Shown here in pieces: positions 61,613 through 64,000 of a stretch of 64,000 nt of DNA; within the stretch, counting starts at the first letter, position 1, and every line of letters begins with the position of its first letter. The notes beneath the pieces are model-generated. The model had not been told where the DNA came from. It was given only the letters and a program-made list of their open reading frames with translations, and searched no databases. The stretch comes from an uncultured SAR116 cluster alpha proteobacterium (GTDB lineage: Bacteria > Pseudomonadota > Alphaproteobacteria > Puniceispirillales > Marisalimonadaceae): assembly GCA_902619615.1 (NCBI GenBank), contig CACNFD010000010.1:1-64000 (forward strand), given 5' to 3'. The position numbers and the translations under genes were made by a program.

Positions 61613-63238
61613 TTACATTCCTTGGTAATTAGGACCACCACCACCTTGAGGTGTCACCCAATTAATGTTTTGAGTTGGGTCTTTAATATCACATGTTTTA
61701 CAGTGAACACAATTTTGTGCGTTGATTTGAAGTTTTGGTTTATTATCATTTAAAACAATTTCATATACACCGGCAGGACAATATCTTGTTTCTGGATTGT
61801 CATATAATTCAAAATTAGTATTTATAGGAACGTCCTCATCTTTTAACTGCAAATGACAAGGTTGATTTTCTTCATGATTTGTCCCTGAAAAAGAAACATT
61901 TGTAAGTCTGTCAAAGCTTATAACATTATCAGGTTTTGGATAATTTATTTCTTTGTGAATACGTTTGTTATCAAGACTTTCATGATCAGTTCCGTGATGA
62001 TCAATTGTCCAGGGTGCATTTCCACGAAAAATATATGTATCAATTGCACTGTACAATATAGCTTTCCAGAAACCCCATTTAAATGAAGGTCTAATATTTC
62101 TTACTTTATACAATTCTTTCCAGAGCCAACTTTTTTTAATAGAGCTTTCGTACTCTAATATTTCATCATTTTTATCTATGTTTTCAAAAATTGATTGTGC
62201 AGCAATCATTCCTGATTTCATAGCAAGATGAGTTCCTTTAATTTTTGGTACGTTAAGAAAACCAGCTTCACATCCAGTTAACATTCCACCAGGGAAAGTC
62301 AATTTTGGTAAAGATTGAACTCCGCCTTCATTTAACGCTCTTGCACCGTAATTAATCCTTCTTCCACCCTCCAGTAATTTCTTTATTGCTGGATGATGTT
62401 TGAAGCGTTGAAATTCAAGATATGGAGATAAATAAGGATTTTTATAATCCAAACCGATAACAAAACCTATTGATACTTTATTATTATCTAAATGATATAA
62501 AAAAGATCCACCGTAAGTATCATTATCTAGGGGCCATCCTGTAGTGTGCATTATACTCCCTGGTTTACTATTTTCAGGAGTCACTTCCCATAATTCTTTT
62601 ATCCCAATGCCGTAAGTTTGTGGAGAGTTATTTGAATTAAGATTAAATTTTTCCATTAATATCTTCCCTAGATGACCTCTACAGCCTTCAGAAAATATTG
62701 TTTGTTTAGCTCGTAGCTCTATTCCTCTTTCAAAATTAGGTCCTTCAGAACCATCCTTTAACCTTCCCATGTCACTAGTAGCTACACCCAATACTTTATT
62801 ATTTTCATCAAATAGTACTTCTGAAGCAGCAAAACCTGGATAAATTTCTACTTCAAGTTCTTCAGCCTGTTGAGCTAACCATTTCGTAAAATCGCTTAAA
62901 CTAATTATGTAGTTACCCTTATTATGCATTTGTGGAGGGGTAGGTAGTTGATATGATTTAGTTTGTGTAAGATATAAAAATTTATCATCTTTTGCTTCAG
63001 TTTTTAATGGATTATTTTTTGCTTTCCAGTCTGGTATAAGTTCGTCTAATGCCCTAGTTTCAATTACTGCACCAGATACGATGTGAGCTCCAACCTCAGA
63101 TCCTTTTTCAATCACACAAACTGATAACTCTGAATTACCTTTTTTACTTATTTGTTTTAATTTTATAGCCGCACTTAATCCAGAAGGACCAGCTCCTACA
63201 ACAACCACGTCATATTCCATCATTTCTCTGTTAGTCAT
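61613..63238 (-). CDS. Electron transfer flavoprotein-ubiquinone oxidoreductase
   Basis: YDVVVVGAGPSGLSAAIKLKQ FAD motif, GAHIVSGAVIE, C-terminal NAQNCVHCKTCDIKDPTQNINWVTPQGGGGPNYQGM. Confidence 0.96.
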   Translation of the reverse strand: MTNREMMEYDVVVVGAGPSGLSAAIKLKQISKKGNSELSVCVIEKGSEVGAHIVSGAVIETRALDELIPDWKAKNNPLKTEAKDDKFLYLTQTKSYQLPTPPQMHNKGNYIISLSDFTKWLAQQAEELEVEIYPGFAASEVLFDENNKVLGVATSDMGRLKDGSEGPNFERGIELRAKQTIFSEGCRGHLGKILMEKFNLNSNNSPQTYGIGIKELWEVTPENSKPGSIMHTTGWPLDNDTYGGSFLYHLDNNKVSIGFVIGLDYKNPYLSPYLEFQRFKHHPAIKKLLEGGRRINYGARALNEGGVQSLPKLTFPGGMLTGCEAGFLNVPKIKGTHLAMKSGMIAAQSIFENIDKNDEILEYESSIKKSWLWKELYKVRNIRPSFKWGFWKAILYSAIDTYIFRGNAPWTIDHHGTDHESLDNKRIHKEINYPKPDNVISFDRLTNVSFSGTNHEENQPCHLQLKDEDVPINTNFELYDNPETRYCPAGVYEIVLNDNKPKLQINAQNCVHCKTCDIKDPTQNINWVTPQGGGGPNYQGM

Positions 63239-63346
63239 TAAATCGCCTTAAGATTTGTTTGAAAAAATTAACTTTACCACTAGTAATTTCTACAATTTGT
63301 TTATAATATTCATTTAGTAATTATTTAATAAAAAAAAAGGTCTAAA

Positions 63347-63445
63347 ATGAACCCTGATGTTGGTATTATTTTATTAATTATATATCCTATAGTACTAGTT
63401 GGTGCAATTATTTGGTTTGGGAAACATTCTGTATCCCCTGATTAA
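63347..63445 (+). CDS. Candidate small membrane protein (32 aa): MNPDVGIILLIIYPIVLVGAIIWFGKHSVSPD
   Basis: ATG with upstream AAGG, one hydrophobic TM helix, TAA stop at 63443-63445; not in the ORF track because of its size. Confidence 0.4.
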   Translation: MNPDVGIILLIIYPIVLVGAIIWFGKHSVSPD

Positions 63446-63878
63446 TTTCTTGATTTTCTTTTAAATCAACAGATTTAAAAGTTGCCTCAAATGGCATTGT
63501 AATGCATTTATGTCTATTTTTTATTTCCCTTATAGGTTCAAAAATCTCCATTTCAATTGGCAATTGATCTGAAAAGCCTTTTTCAGTGTTATCAAGCCAA
63601 CTTAAGAATTCATTTAAAAAACTCTCATCTGGAACATTTTTATTTTTAAATAACTCAACAACTAATCCTGCAGAAGCCTCACATAGCGCACAACCTCTTA
63701 CTACTGCCGAAATGTCAATTATTTTAGTTTCAACTAATTTTACCCTTACTTTTACTTCATCTCCGCACATAGGGTTACGCATTTCAAAAGAACGATTAAA
63801 ATCTTCTAAAGCAATTATTTTTTTATTTTTAGCAGCAAGACTTAAAATTTTTTCTTGATAGATTGATAAATTATTCAA
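63408..63878 (-). CDS. IscU/SufU-like Fe-S cluster scaffold protein
   Basis: NPMCGDEVKVRVKL, RGCALCEASAGLVVELFKNK, RHKCITMPFEA (three-Cys NifU_N pattern); TTG start. Confidence 0.87.
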   Translation of the reverse strand: MNNLSIYQEKILSLAAKNKKIIALEDFNRSFEMRNPMCGDEVKVRVKLVETKIIDISAVVRGCALCEASAGLVVELFKNKNVPDESFLNEFLSWLDNTEKGFSDQLPIEMEIFEPIREIKNRHKCITMPFEATFKSVDLKENQEINQGIQNVSQTK

Positions 63879-64000
63879 TTATTGATTTACCATTAATAAT
63901 ACTACGCTAGCTACAGCAATTGCGTAAAATACATATAATAAAATGTGCGTGTTTTCGTAGACATTCTCTTCAGGAATACCATCTGGCAATTCTTTTTTAT
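63879..64000 (-). CDS. C-terminal part of a small membrane protein (runs off window end): ...KKELPDGIPEENVYENTHILLYVFYAIAVASVVLLMVNQ*
   Basis: Open frame from the window edge to TAA (63881-63879) with a terminal hydrophobic helix; stop abuts the IscU-like start. Confidence 0.5.
   Translation of the reverse strand, partial: KKELPDGIPEENVYENTHILLYVFYAIAVASVVLLMVNQ

Overview
AT-rich chromosomal segment from an alphaproteobacterium, probably a marine lineage with a streamlined genome. Taxonomic markers are GcrA, a C4-pathway 5-aminolevulinate synthase, a GAAC-N7-GAAC SOS box at recA, and tig-clpP-clpX-lon-hup synteny. I saw no rRNA, CRISPR array, transposase, integrase or prophage genes. The first ~33 kb is mostly housekeeping: hemA/hemH, dksA, recA, alaS, msrB, aroE-like, gcrA, pepN, DEAD-box helicase, parE, glnBA, tig-clpP-clpX-lon-hup, and tRNAs Gly, His, Leu and Val. 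The remainder is more accessory and metabolic. It includes a cobalamin riboswitch with a TonB receptor and a small membrane protein, tRNA-Asp, a GAF / 110-aa / tandem cNMP-binding gene set, dgoK-dgoA, an NAD-type formate dehydrogenase with a fused FdsG-FdsB subunit, CobT-CobS-CobC-like genes, a split TPP decarboxylase, MarR-EmrAB, MoxR-CoxE, a DMT transporter, ETF-QO and an IscU-like gene. The best candidates for something undescribed are the 454-aa protein at 8231-9595, the GAF/110-aa/cNBD cassette at 40950-42964, a 13-A tract near the start of the formate dehydrogenase operon, and a 32-codon membrane-protein ORF missing from the ORF track. No clearly new defence or mobile system was found. 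All calls come from reading the sequence, without database searches.
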